Below are positions 1 to 8,108 of a stretch of 64,000 nt of DNA, piece after piece. The notes under the pieces are model-generated. The model worked only from the letters and a program-made list of their open reading frames with translations, did no database searches and was not told where the DNA came from. The DNA comes from Pseudomonadota bacterium (GTDB lineage Bacteria; Pseudomonadota; Gammaproteobacteria; Xanthomonadales; Xanthomonadaceae), in assembly GCA_018240435.1 (NCBI GenBank), contig JAFEFT010000036.1, forward strand, positions 67,489 through 131,488, written 5' to 3'. How positions within the stretch are numbered: position 1 is the first letter of the stretch; each line of letters begins with the position of its first letter. Both the position numbers and the translations under genes were made by a program.

Positions 1-1
1 G

Positions 2-3000
2 GGACGGCTCGCCGCCGCGTTCCAGTCCAACCCGCTGACGCCGATCCTCGCAATCCTCGGCCTGCTGTTGGGCCTGGTCGCGGTGATGATCACGCCGCGT
101 GAGGAAGAGCCGCAGATCGACGTGACGATGGCGAACGTGTTCGTGCCGTTCCCGGGCGCCAGCGCGCGCGACGTCGAGCAGTTGGTCAGCACGCCGCTGG
201 AGCAGAAGCTCTCCGAGATCGAGGGCGTCAAGCACGTCTACTCGACCAGTCGCCCGGGCATGGCGGTGCTCACCGTCGAATACACGGTCGGCGTGCAGCG
301 CCAGCCGGCACTCGTGCGCCTGTACAACGAGGTGTTCTCGAACCAGGACTGGATGCCGGCCGGCGCCGGGGTCGGCCAGCCGCTGGTCAAGCCCAAGGGC
401 ATCGACGACGTGCCGGTGATGGCGCTGACGTTGTGGACGGACGATCCGCAACGCGGCGCCATCGAGCTGGCCGAAGTGGCGCACACGCTGGAAACCGAGA
501 TCAAGCGCATCCCCGGAACGCGCGACGTCTACACGATCGGCGCGCCGGATCGGGTGGTGCTGGCGACGCTGGATCCATCGAAGCTCGCCGCGTACAACCT
601 GACCGTATCGGATCTCGCGCAGACGCTGCAGGCGGCCAATGCGGTGCGCCAGGCCGGCGAGCGCGTCGGCGGTGATCGCGCGGTACCCGTCACCGCGGGC
701 ACGTTCCTGGCCGACGCGGACGCGGTGTCCGGCCTGGTGATCGGCGTGAAGGACGGTCGCCCCCTGCACCTGTCCGACGTCGCCGAGGTGCAAGCCGGTG
801 CCGATGTCGCCGCACGCTACGCCTGGCATGGCGCGCCGCCGGGGCGCGCGGGACCGGTGGGCGGACTCGCCCCCGCGGTGACGATCGCCATCGCCAAGAA
901 GCCCGGCAGCAACGCCGCTGACATCACCAGCGCCGTCACCGGGCGCATGGACCAGATCAAGGGCGAACTGATTCCGCAGGGTGTCCATGTCACCGTCACT
1001 CGCGACTATGGACAGACAGCGACCGACAAGGCGGTAAAGCTGATCGAGAAGCTGGTGTTCGCGACCGCCTCGGTGATCCTGCTCGTGCTGTTCGCGCTCG
1101 GTTGGCGCGAGGCGATCGTGGTCGGCAGCGCGGTCGTGCTCACCTTGTCGGTCACGCTGTTCGCCTCGTGGGCCATGGGCTTCACGCTCAATCGCGTGTC
1201 GCTCTTCGCATTGATCTTTTCGATCGGCATCCTGGTCGACGATGCCATCGTGATCGTCGAGAACATCCACCGGCACATGACGCGCGATGGCAAGTCTCTG
1301 CGCGAGGCGATCCCGCCAGCCGTGGACGAGGTCGGCGGGCCGACGATCCTGGCCACTTTCACTGTGATCGCAGCTCTGATGCCGATGGCCTTCGTGTCCG
1401 GGCTGATGGGTCCCTACATGCGGCCGATTCCGATCAACGCTTCGGTCGGCATGCTGCTGTCGCTGGCCATCGCGCTGATCGTCACACCATGGCTGTCGCT
1501 GAAGCTGCTCTCGCGGCATGCGTCGAGGCAGGCCGACGACAGCCACGAACCGGCGACGCCGGAAGGCGGCAATCGCCTGCATCGGCTGTTCGGCACGATC
1601 ATGCGGCCGTTCCTCGACCCCGCCACCGGTGGCCGTCGGCGCACGCTGTTCTTCGGCGGCATCGTCGTGCTGGTCGTGCTGGCGGCTTCGCTCGCGGTGA
1701 TGCAGTTCGTGGTCCTGAAGATGCTGCCGTTCGACAACAAGTCCGAATTCCAGGTGGTCGTGGATACCCCGGAAGGGACCACGCTGGAGGAGACGAATGC
1801 ATTGCTGGTCGAACTGGCCGCCGCCGTCGACCGCGTCCCCGAGGTGCTGGACTACCAGGGTTATGCAGGCACGTCGGCGCCGATGAATTTCAACGGACTG
1901 GTGCGCCAGTATTTCCTGCGCAGCGGCAGCAATGTCGGCGACCTTCAGGTCAACCTCGTCGACAAGCGCCTGCGCAAGCGCCAGAGCCACGAGATCGCCA
2001 GCGCGCTGCGCCCGGCACTGGCCGCGATCGGCATGCGCCACGGCGCTTCTGTCAAGGTGGTGGAAGTCCCTCCCGGTCCGCCGGTGCTGTCGCCGCTGGT
2101 GGCCGAGGTCTACGGCCCCGACTACGCGCGCAGCCGCACGCTGGCGCTGGCGCTGGAACAGCGCTTCCTGAGGACCCGGGACATCGTCGATGTCGATACC
2201 AGCGTCGAGAGCGACGCGCCGCGCGAAACCCTCGTCGTCGACCGCGCCCGCGCCGCGACCCTGGGAGTGCCGCAGTCAGCGATCGCCGATGCACTGGCCG
2301 CCGCCGTGTCGGGGCTGGACGCGACGTATCTGCACGACGGTGCGTCCAAGTACCCGCGGCCGATCCGCCTGCGATTGCCAGCTTCCGAACAGGCCACGAT
2401 CGACCGCCTGCTCACCCTGCGCGTGCGCGGCGGCCAGGGTCAACTGGTGCCCTTGTCCGAGCTGGTCACCGTGCAGCGCGCGCCGTGGGACGGCGCGATC
2501 CTGCACAAGGACCTGCTGCCGGTCGTCTATGTCACCGGCGACGAGGCCGGTGGGCTGGACAGCCCGCTGTACGGCATGTTCGACCTCGTGAGCCAGTTGA
2601 ATCGCAACACCGTGGAGGGTCAGAAGATCGCGCAGACCTTCATCGCCCAGCCGGCGGACACCAGCGATTTCGCGATCAAGTGGGACGGCGAATGGCAGAT
2701 CACCTACGAGACCTTCCGCGACATGGGCATCGCCTACGCGGCCGGGATGGTCCTGATCTACCTGCTGGTGGTCGCCCAGTTCCGCAGCTACCTCGTGCCG
2801 CTGGTGATCATGGCGCCGATCCCGCTGACCGTGATCGGGGTGATGCCGGGCCACGCCCTGCTCGGCGCGCAATTCACCGCGACCTCGATGATCGGCATGA
2901 TCGCGCTGGCCGGCATCATCGTGCGCAACTCGATCCTGCTGGTGGACTTCATCAACCAGTCCATCGCCGAAGGCCGCAGCCCCGAGGATGCCGTGGTTGA

Positions 3001-3241
3001 AGCCTGCGCGGTGCGCGCCAAGCCGATTGTGCTGACCGGCGTGGCGGCGATGATGGGCGCGTTCTTCATCGTCGACGACCCGATCTTCAACGGCCTGGCG
3101 GTCTCGCTGGTGTTCGGCATCCTGGTGTCCACCGTGTTGACGCTGGTGGTGATTCCGTTGCTGTATTACACCTTGCTCAAGCGCGTAAAGATCGCGCCAG
3201 CGTCCCCGCCCATCGTGGCCGGCCCCGAGCGAGCGTCATGA
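2..3241 (+). CDS. RND efflux pump inner-membrane permease (5' end outside window)
   Basis: AcrB-type resistance-nodulation-division permease that would export substrates with proton energy as part of a tripartite envelope pump. The frame is open from the first codon of the window and already reads as the cytoplasmic helix and TM1 region (SNPLTPILAILGLLLG), so only the extreme N-terminus is missing. Two repeats of periplasmic loop plus TM block are visible. The TM4 acidic pair is present in SIGILVDDAIVIVEN, while the TM10 position usually holding Lys in AcrB reads VRNSILLVDF, with Arg. About 1080 residues are seen, close to family length. The stop overlaps the trxC start by 4 bp, so they are co-transcribed. 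The membrane-fusion partner is expected upstream of the window. Substrate cannot be told from sequence. Confidence 0.9.
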   Translation, partial: GRLAAAFQSNPLTPILAILGLLLGLVAVMITPREEEPQIDVTMANVFVPFPGASARDVEQLVSTPLEQKLSEIEGVKHVYSTSRPGMAVLTVEYTVGVQRQPALVRLYNEVFSNQDWMPAGAGVGQPLVKPKGIDDVPVMALTLWTDDPQRGAIELAEVAHTLETEIKRIPGTRDVYTIGAPDRVVLATLDPSKLAAYNLTVSDLAQTLQAANAVRQAGERVGGDRAVPVTAGTFLADADAVSGLVIGVKDGRPLHLSDVAEVQAGADVAARYAWHGAPPGRAGPVGGLAPAVTIAIAKKPGSNAADITSAVTGRMDQIKGELIPQGVHVTVTRDYGQTATDKAVKLIEKLVFATASVILLVLFALGWREAIVVGSAVVLTLSVTLFASWAMGFTLNRVSLFALIFSIGILVDDAIVIVENIHRHMTRDGKSLREAIPPAVDEVGGPTILATFTVIAALMPMAFVSGLMGPYMRPIPINASVGMLLSLAIALIVTPWLSLKLLSRHASRQADDSHEPATPEGGNRLHRLFGTIMRPFLDPATGGRRRTLFFGGIVVLVVLAASLAVMQFVVLKMLPFDNKSEFQVVVDTPEGTTLEETNALLVELAAAVDRVPEVLDYQGYAGTSAPMNFNGLVRQYFLRSGSNVGDLQVNLVDKRLRKRQSHEIASALRPALAAIGMRHGASVKVVEVPPGPPVLSPLVAEVYGPDYARSRTLALALEQRFLRTRDIVDVDTSVESDAPRETLVVDRARAATLGVPQSAIADALAAAVSGLDATYLHDGASKYPRPIRLRLPASEQATIDRLLTLRVRGGQGQLVPLSELVTVQRAPWDGAILHKDLLPVVYVTGDEAGGLDSPLYGMFDLVSQLNRNTVEGQKIAQTFIAQPADTSDFAIKWDGEWQITYETFRDMGIAYAAGMVLIYLLVVAQFRSYLVPLVIMAPIPLTVIGVMPGHALLGAQFTATSMIGMIALAGIIVRNSILLVDFINQSIAEGRSPEDAVVEACAVRAKPIVLTGVAAMMGAFFIVDDPIFNGLAVSLVFGILVSTVLTLVVIPLLYYTLLKRVKIAPASPPIVAGPERAS

Positions 3242-3708
3242 ACGAATCCATCGTGATGGTCTGCCCGCATTGCCTCGCAGCCAACCGGGTGCCGTCCGCG
3301 CGGCTGGGCGACGCGCCAACCTGCGGGCGTTGCCACAAGCCCCTGTTCGACGCACATCCGTTGGTGCTCGATGGCGCCCGTTTCGACCTCCACGCGGCGC
3401 GGAGCGAACTGCCCCTGCTGGTGGACTTCTGGGCGCCGTGGTGCGGTCCGTGCCGGATCATGGCACCGCACTTCGAAGCGGCCGCCGCGCAACTCGAACC
3501 GCACATGCGGCTCGGCAAGGTCGATACCGAGGCCGAACCCGGGCTGGGCGCGCGCTTCAACATCCGCAGCATTCCGACCCTGGCGCTGTTCGTCGGCGGT
3601 CGCGAAGTGGCGCGCCAGGCCGGCGCGCTGTCGACCGCCGATATCGTGGCCTGGGCACGCGGGCAGTCGCGCCAGGCGAACGTGTCAGCGCGTGCCAGGA
3701 AATCGTGA
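3238..3708 (+). CDS. trxC: Thioredoxin 2 (zinc-containing thioredoxin TrxC)
   Basis: Cytoplasmic disulfide reductase, 156 residues. The N-terminal zinc-binding extension that separates TrxC from TrxA is clear: C9-x-x-C12 (VCPHC) and C29-x-x-C32 (TCGRC). The thioredoxin fold follows with active site WCGPC (C69, C72) and the cis-proline segment IRSIPTLALF. The ATG overlaps the stop of the RND gene (ATGA), which fixes the start and implies translational coupling. In E. coli trxC responds to oxidative stress. Here its partners are an efflux pump and, convergently, an ECF sigma gene, which suggests an envelope or redox stress locus (inference). Confidence 0.95.
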   Translation: MNESIVMVCPHCLAANRVPSARLGDAPTCGRCHKPLFDAHPLVLDGARFDLHAARSELPLLVDFWAPWCGPCRIMAPHFEAAAAQLEPHMRLGKVDTEAEPGLGARFNIRSIPTLALFVGGREVARQAGALSTADIVAWARGQSRQANVSARARKS

Positions 3709-3729
3709 CGGGCGCGCCTGCCGGCGAAG

Positions 3730-4260
3730 TCAGTCGCCGCCGGCCAGCAGGTATTCGCGCACGAGTTCCCGCGCGCGATGCAGGCGGCTCTTGATGGCAC
3801 CGGCGGGTTCGCCCAGGCGCTGCGCAATCTCGGCGATGGTGAGCTCCTCGAAGTCGCGCAGCAGCACGACCTCGAGGTAGTGGGCCGGCAGCGATTCGAG
3901 CGCGTGCGCCAGGTCCAGTCGCAGCGTGGCGTCGCTGCGCTGTTCCAGGCGCTGCTCGATCTGGTCCTCCGCGGTCGGTTCGTGACGGAACATCATCTGT
4001 TCCAGGCGCTTGCACTCGCGGCGGATCACCGTGAACAACCATGAGGAGAACGCCGCCGCGGCTTTCAGCGCGCGCACCTTGCGGGTGATGACCAGCAGCG
4101 ACTCCTGGACCGCGTCGTCGACGTCGCTGGCGTGGCAATGCCGGCGCGCGTAGCGACGCGCGTCGGCCTGGCAGACCGTCAGCAGCCGTTCGACCGCCAC
4201 CGCGTCGCCGGTCTGCGCCGCGTGGATCAGATCCGTTCGGTCGACGACGCCAGCGCTCAC
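3730..4260 (-). CDS. ECF-type RNA polymerase sigma factor
   Basis: Sigma-70 family protein of 176 residues, the usual ECF size. Region 2 is recognisable in DVDDAVQESLLVITRKV followed by FSSWLFTVIRRECKR. Region 4 with its helix-turn-helix reads LTIAEIAQRLGEPAGAIKSR. The start chosen is the GTG at 4260, which overlaps the stop of the upstream membrane-protein gene by 4 bp (GTGA). The same frame is open further upstream but there only shadows that gene. No anti-sigma gene is adjacent unless the small DUF2892 protein plays that part (speculation). It may drive its own operon and the divergent Cys-rich peptide gene through the palindromic region at 4535-4578 (inference). Confidence 0.85.
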   Translation of the reverse strand: MSAGVVDRTDLIHAAQTGDAVAVERLLTVCQADARRYARRHCHASDVDDAVQESLLVITRKVRALKAAAAFSSWLFTVIRRECKRLEQMMFRHEPTAEDQIEQRLEQRSDATLRLDLAHALESLPAHYLEVVLLRDFEELTIAEIAQRLGEPAGAIKSRLHRARELVREYLLAGGD

Positions 4261-4472
4261 CGTGCGTGCCCCTTGTCGAGCTTGCGGCCGACCATAGCGC
4301 ACATCGGGCAAAAGCCGAACAGGCCCGTCATCGCCAGCATCGCACCCATGACGCCCAGGCCCACCGCGAGCATGGAAGCGCCCCAGTTCATGCCGGCATA
4401 GGCCAGCCCGGCGATGCCCATCGCGATGCGCAGGACGCGTTCCCATTGCGGGACATTCTTGACGTAGAACAT
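4257..4472 (-). CDS. DUF2892 (YgaP-type) small inner-membrane protein
   Basis: 71 residues with two hydrophobic segments separated by a glycine turn: VLRIAMGIAGLAYAGMNWGA, then a second ending in GLFGFCPMCAMVG. The Arg/Trp-rich start (PQWERVLRIAMGI) and the terminal CPMC motif are typical of DUF2892, the membrane part of the rhodanese protein YgaP. The exposed CxxC could bind metal or sulfane sulfur (inference). A strong ribosome site (AAGGAGA) precedes the ATG. It is the first gene of a two-gene unit with the ECF sigma gene, overlapping it by 4 bp. Confidence 0.85.
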   Translation of the reverse strand: MFYVKNVPQWERVLRIAMGIAGLAYAGMNWGASMLAVGLGVMGAMLAMTGLFGFCPMCAMVGRKLDKGHAR

Positions 4473-4534
4473 GTCGATCTCCTTTCTCGGTTGGGTTGAG
4501 GACGACCCTCATCCACCCAGAGGCGGCAACCTGC

Positions 4535-4578
4535 CCAAACGGTTCGCGGGAATTTTTTCCCGTTCGCGAACCGTTTGG
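4535..4578. promoter_or_regulatory. Nested palindrome in the divergent intergenic region
   Basis: A perfect 14-bp inverted repeat (CCAAACGGTTCGCG at 4535-4548, its complement at 4565-4578) encloses a second palindrome, GGGAA-TTTT-TTCCC (4548-4561). It lies 63 bp upstream of the DUF2892/sigma operon and 72 bp upstream of the Cys-rich peptide gene, transcribed in opposite directions. Both strands carry GGAA followed downstream by CGTTT, loosely like ECF -35/-10 pairs. It is probably an operator or divergent promoter. A bidirectional terminator is unlikely because no gene ends here. Confidence 0.55.
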
Positions 4579-4649
4579 CCCCTTCGCCGCCTCCTGTCCG
4601 ATGAGGCCCAGCCTCTCGACGATCCAACCCCACCGACCGGAGATACCCG

Positions 4650-4949
4650 ATGAAGACTTCCCTGAAGATGGCCTCGCTGGCCGCCCTGACCGCCGCTACC
4701 CTCGCGCTCCCCGCCGCGGCTGCCGGACGGCAGGACGCGCAGGGCTCCTGCCAACCCGCCGCGGGCATGAGCAAGTGCGGCACCGCATCCGCCACCCGCT
4801 GCGGCGCCACGCACGCCTCGATGTCCGGAGCCAGGTGCGCCAGCAAGTGCGGCGCGCATCGCCACCATCGTTCCCGGCACCACCGGAACGCATGCGCCGC
4901 CAAGTCAGGGGCAGCATCATGCGCGCCCAAATGCGCCGCCAGTCACTGA
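4650..4949 (+). CDS. Exported Cys/His-rich peptide, bufferin/HvfA-like (putative metallophore)
   Basis: 99 residues. The first ~25 form a Sec signal peptide (Lys-rich start, hydrophobic core, AAAAG). The mature part holds 8 cysteines, several in K/R-C-G contexts (SKCG, TRCG, SKCG), and a His cluster (HRHHRSRHH). Small exported peptides with repeated KCG motifs are known as HvfA or bufferin-type RiPP metallophore precursors, whose Cys are modified by a DUF692 enzyme. No DUF692 or DUF2063 partner is visible in the window, so this one is an orphan or an unmodified metal chaperone (inference). A ribosome site (CGGAG) precedes the ATG. The 3' end overlaps the next gene. Confidence 0.7.
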   Translation: MKTSLKMASLAALTAATLALPAAAAGRQDAQGSCQPAAGMSKCGTASATRCGATHASMSGARCASKCGAHRHHRSRHHRNACAAKSGAASCAPKCAASH

Positions 4950-5632
4950 GGCGACCAGCCAGGCCGCGGAGCGGGCAGCGTTCCAGCTGCCCGCTCATCG
5001 CTGGGCATCGGTTGCTCGCGGTCTACGCCGGCCTGGCCGAACGCGGCGAGCACCTGCTCGATGGCTTGCTGCGAGGCGAGTCCCCGAAGCAGTGGATGCA
5101 CTATCCCGCCGAAGACGCCATCGACGCCCAGAGCGGCTTCCAGTGGTTCTACCACTCGCATGCCCCCGGAGACCGAGCGGGGTCGGAAGAGCATGGGCAT
5201 TTCCACGTGTTCGCCCGCCGCTCGCTGTGGTCGCGCCGGCTGCGATCGACGTCGGAGAAATCTTTCGCTGCGATGACCGGACACCCGGGCCAGCGGGTCC
5301 AGACCCGTCACCTGTTCGGTATCGGCATGAGCGCGAAGGGAGTTCCAGTCCAACTGTTCACGGTCAACAGTTGGGTCACCGGCGACTTGATGCTCAGCGC
5401 CCAGACGACAGACAACCTACTCGCGGGAATGACACTGGCGACCGGTCATCCGGACATCGATGCGGTCATCGAGAGCGTGGCGACACTGTGCCGGGACGAG
5501 ATCCGCTGCCTGCTCGCCCTGCGTGACGCCAGGATCGCGACGGCGTCGCCGCAGCATGTACTGGACGAACCGCGCCTGGAGGTTCTGTCGGAAGTAGCGA
5601 TCGACCTTGACCGGAAACTCGCAACGACCTGA
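4919..5632 (+). CDS. DUF6969-like protein
   Basis: 237 residues, no signal peptide or TM segment. Conserved-looking core: WMHYPAEDAIDAQSGFQWFY, then HSHAPG, EEHGHFHVF, and later PVQLFTVNSWVTGD. The three His-rich motifs suggest a metal site. The pattern matches what I recall of DUF6969, a family without assigned function; recognition is from memory. The ATG at 4919 has AGGGG 8 bases upstream and lies inside the preceding gene, giving a 31-bp overlap and likely coupling. The Arg-rich first ~30 residues could be untranslated if a later start (for example TTG near 5009) is used. Confidence 0.65.
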   Translation: MRAQMRRQSLRRPARPRSGQRSSCPLIAGHRLLAVYAGLAERGEHLLDGLLRGESPKQWMHYPAEDAIDAQSGFQWFYHSHAPGDRAGSEEHGHFHVFARRSLWSRRLRSTSEKSFAAMTGHPGQRVQTRHLFGIGMSAKGVPVQLFTVNSWVTGDLMLSAQTTDNLLAGMTLATGHPDIDAVIESVATLCRDEIRCLLALRDARIATASPQHVLDEPRLEVLSEVAIDLDRKLATT

Positions 5633-5646
5633 AAGGAGAGCAACCC

Positions 5647-5802
5647 ATGTTCTGCAGTGCCTCAATCACCGAACACCTGCTGCGCGGCGCGCTGGCATGC
5701 ATCGCGATTGCGGCCGCATTCGCCGCGATGCCCCAGGTCTGGCCGACGTTTGTCCTTCTGCCCATCGCGCTGGTTCTCATGCGCGGATGGCTTGCACGAT
5801 GA
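5647..5802 (+). CDS. 51-residue membrane protein
   Basis: Short gene directly downstream of the DUF6969-like gene. A strong ribosome site (AAAGGAGAG) starts immediately after that gene's stop, and an ATG follows 7 bases later. The product has two hydrophobic stretches (LLRGALACIAIAAAFAAM and TFVLLPIALVLM) and a final Arg, with layout like the DUF2892 protein across the divergent promoter but without its CPMC ending. It is probably the last gene of the Cys-rich peptide operon. Function unknown. Confidence 0.7.
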   Translation: MFCSASITEHLLRGALACIAIAAAFAAMPQVWPTFVLLPIALVLMRGWLAR

Positions 5803-5867
5803 CCTGTTCGGTTGTCAGCGTGGCGAAGTCGTCGGGTACTTTGCCCTCAATTCAGTCGCGTTCTGTA

Positions 5868-6479
5868 CTACGCTGTATTGGGGAGCAATCCTTCGAACAT
5901 TTCACGAGACCAACGTGCGTGATCCTCGATCAGCTGCACGTATGCCGCGTTTCTCCACACCACCAGATCAGCCACTATTTCTTCTATCGACAAGACATCG
6001 CCGAAACCGAAAGCTTCGGAGACCGCCGTTCGACCTGCCACCGAACAACGCCCCCAGATGAGGATCCCGCCGGCGATGGCGATCGGCTTTCGAGCCACCT
6101 GGACCTCGAAGTGAGATGGGTCTCGACACGAGCGCAGGAAGATGTCGAAGGCCGGTTTGTTGTGATGTGCCAGCTGCTGAGGGGATTCGAGCTCGAAGTA
6201 CTTGAAGCCCTCGTATGCGATCTCGCACTTCATCTCGGCAACGAAGGCATGTCCCGTCGCGCGCGATCGCAAGGTGAAGTCGAGTGTGTGTGCCTTGCGT
6301 TGTCCAGGTTCGCGCAAGGAAGGACGTCCCAGGTTTTCGTACGGCGCCCGAGGATCGTCGGCCCAACACGCAACAATCTGTTCGCTGAAGATTCCGAACT
6401 GTCGGGAGAGAAAGTTGTCGCGAGCGCGCAACTGTGACTTGAACAGACGCTCGAACGAAGTCTCGGCTGCGATAGCCAT
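5868..6479 (-). CDS. Putative PD-(D/E)XK-fold nuclease linked to AbiE-like genes
   Basis: 203 residues from the ATG at 6479; a GTG one codon upstream is possible. The segment HTLDFTLRS...AFVAEMKCEI gives D67, then E82-x-K84 on a hydrophobic strand, the spacing of the PD-(D/E)XK nuclease core. The rest is mixed alpha/beta with no recognised domain. It lies 17 bp after the stop of the AbiEii-like toxin gene on the same strand, so it is the third gene of that operon. It may be a nuclease effector of a mobile defence locus (inference). Not recognised as a named family. Confidence 0.6.
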   Translation of the reverse strand: MAIAAETSFERLFKSQLRARDNFLSRQFGIFSEQIVACWADDPRAPYENLGRPSLREPGQRKAHTLDFTLRSRATGHAFVAEMKCEIAYEGFKYFELESPQQLAHHNKPAFDIFLRSCRDPSHFEVQVARKPIAIAGGILIWGRCSVAGRTAVSEAFGFGDVLSIEEIVADLVVWRNAAYVQLIEDHARWSREMFEGLLPNTA

Positions 6480-6496
6480 CACTGCCCCATGGGTCG

Positions 6497-7504
6497 TCAG
6501 TTGCTGTTAATTGCCTCTTCCAGCACCCGCAGTCGCTCCATGACAGCATCGAAATCCGGTGGCTCTCCGTAGAACATCCCGCCGGCGATCATCGCCTTCA
6601 GATCCGCGCCGACCGCCTCGCGGAGTGCGTCGGTCGGAGCAAGTCGGAAGCCGCCTGCGAGGCACGCGTCATAGTTCGCGTAAGAAGTGCTGTAAAAGAC
6701 CTTCTTGTGCTTTACGACGTCCGCGAGAAGATCGCGGTTCGCTATCGCGCGACTGCCGATCTCGTGATCGGCGAGCGATGCCAGATCGCACCAGTGCCTC
6801 GACATGCGATGAGCATCGGCCTTCAGTTCCTTGCGATGGCACTCCACATGGATCAGCGTGGCCTTCTCCCAGAACGTTCGTTCGGGAGCCAGCACGGTGG
6901 CCGTCGCGATCGGGAGTTCGAGGCCTGAGAGATGCTCAGCGATGTAGGGCCGGATGACGTGCCCTGCGTTGGGCTCCGTGATGTTCCTGCCGCCGAGTTC
7001 TATCAACACGCTTTCGGTCAGATAGCCGCCGCTCTTGTCCAGCGCGGACGGGTAGTAGATTCGAACCTCTTCACCGTTGTCACTGACTTCGACGTGCGCC
7101 TGACCGTCTGGGATTTCCTCTCGCAATCTCGTCTCGAGAAAGGGAACGATGACACCTCGGGAGTGGTCCCGCACGAAGCCTTTCAACTGATCGCTGAACT
7201 TCTTCAGCTTGGTTCCGGAGTGGGCCGGATCGAAGGGGTCCAGATCGTGTCCGAAGCCCCGATAGTCCAGGGTGACGTCGACATCTTCCGAGAAGCGATG
7301 GATCGCACCGTACACCTTGGAGAGCGACGTCCCGCCCTTAAATGCCATCGGCAGCCGCTCCGGCATGCCGAACAGCTGCTGCAACGCCCAGCAGACCCAC
7401 ACGTCCTTTTCCAGGACGAGCGGCAGGCGCCCGAGCTCGGGCGCCAGGCCGTTCAGGATTTCCGCTTGCTCGCTGAGGGGCAGGCGCACGAAGTGCTCAG
7501 CCAT
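6497..7504 (-). CDS. AbiEii/AbiGii-type nucleotidyltransferase toxin
   Basis: 335 residues. The nucleotidyltransferase core is clear: KGGTSLSK (56-63), then SEDVDVTL (72-79) supplying the two acidic metal ligands, and a later PERTFWEKATLIH block typical of AbiEii (COG2253). AbiEii-type toxins transfer nucleotides to target RNAs such as tRNA and are neutralised by AbiEi-type antitoxins. They act in abortive phage infection or plasmid addiction. The ATG overlaps the stop of the antitoxin gene by 8 bp, the usual type IV arrangement. Confidence 0.9.
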   Translation of the reverse strand: MAEHFVRLPLSEQAEILNGLAPELGRLPLVLEKDVWVCWALQQLFGMPERLPMAFKGGTSLSKVYGAIHRFSEDVDVTLDYRGFGHDLDPFDPAHSGTKLKKFSDQLKGFVRDHSRGVIVPFLETRLREEIPDGQAHVEVSDNGEEVRIYYPSALDKSGGYLTESVLIELGGRNITEPNAGHVIRPYIAEHLSGLELPIATATVLAPERTFWEKATLIHVECHRKELKADAHRMSRHWCDLASLADHEIGSRAIANRDLLADVVKHKKVFYSTSYANYDACLAGGFRLAPTDALREAVGADLKAMIAGGMFYGEPPDFDAVMERLRVLEEAINSN

Positions 7505-8108
7505 GAACTGCCGATTCCCGTTCGAAGCGTCGGAAAGTCTCGATCATCCAGCCGGGCATCGACTCCTTCGCCGAAGCCAAGGCTTCGAACTCCTCGGCCG
7601 ACAGTTTTCGGCGAATCCTTGAGATGGCCTGAGGCGTGACCTGCTTGCGGCCGAGGTACCACAACGCCGACAGCGCCAGCCCCGCCGGCCGGCCAGCCAG
7701 CGCCAGCTTCCGGGGCGCAACGTGCTTGAGAACGACCTGCATCTTGCCCATTCGGAATCGCTTGCTCGCACCGGAAGTGCAATAGACGGGCTGTGTCGGT
7801 GTCTGGGTCGTGAGCTCGAAGCGTCGCGCCGCCTCGGCGCCATGCACCTGCACGGTGCCGCCCGAGGCCTTGGCAACGGACTCGGCCACCTTGCCTGGTT
7901 CGGGCAATACCTTGCCGAGATACCGATTTTCCGCGGGCCGCACAAAGACCCCTCGGGTCACGCGGGTGATGAAGCCGCTCTTGACCAGTCGGGAGAGTGC
8001 CTGATCCACCGACGCGCGCGAACCTGCGCCCAGAAGCGCAGCCGTGGTGAACGGCTCGCCGGCAGGCAGGCTCTGGACATGGGAACGGACGCGCTCGATC
8101 GTGTTCAT
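7497..8108 (-). CDS. AbiEi-like antitoxin / transcriptional regulator (DUF6088 type)
   Basis: 203 residues. An N-terminal winged helix-turn-helix (residues about 5-65, reading FTTAALLGAGSRASVDQALS then SGFITRVTRGVFVRP) is followed by the antitoxin-type C-terminal domain. This is the pattern of DUF6088/AbiEi proteins encoded just upstream of AbiEii toxins. These antitoxins repress their own operon through inverted repeats. The ATG at 8108 is chosen because a good promoter ends exactly there; an in-frame extension to 8144 would overlap the promoter. The toxin gene overlaps its end. Confidence 0.85.
   Translation of the reverse strand: MNTIERVRSHVQSLPAGEPFTTAALLGAGSRASVDQALSRLVKSGFITRVTRGVFVRPAENRYLGKVLPEPGKVAESVAKASGGTVQVHGAEAARRFELTTQTPTQPVYCTSGASKRFRMGKMQVVLKHVAPRKLALAGRPAGLALSALWYLGRKQVTPQAISRIRRKLSAEEFEALASAKESMPGWMIETFRRFERESAVHG

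Noticed and set aside
1102-3000. A 632-codon second frame inside the RND pump gene
   Set aside because: Arg-rich out-of-frame translation of the RND gene.
4496-4918. N-terminal extension of the DUF6969-like protein back to 4496
   Set aside because: It runs out of frame through the whole Cys-rich peptide gene and the palindromic promoter. ATG 4919 has its own ribosome site.
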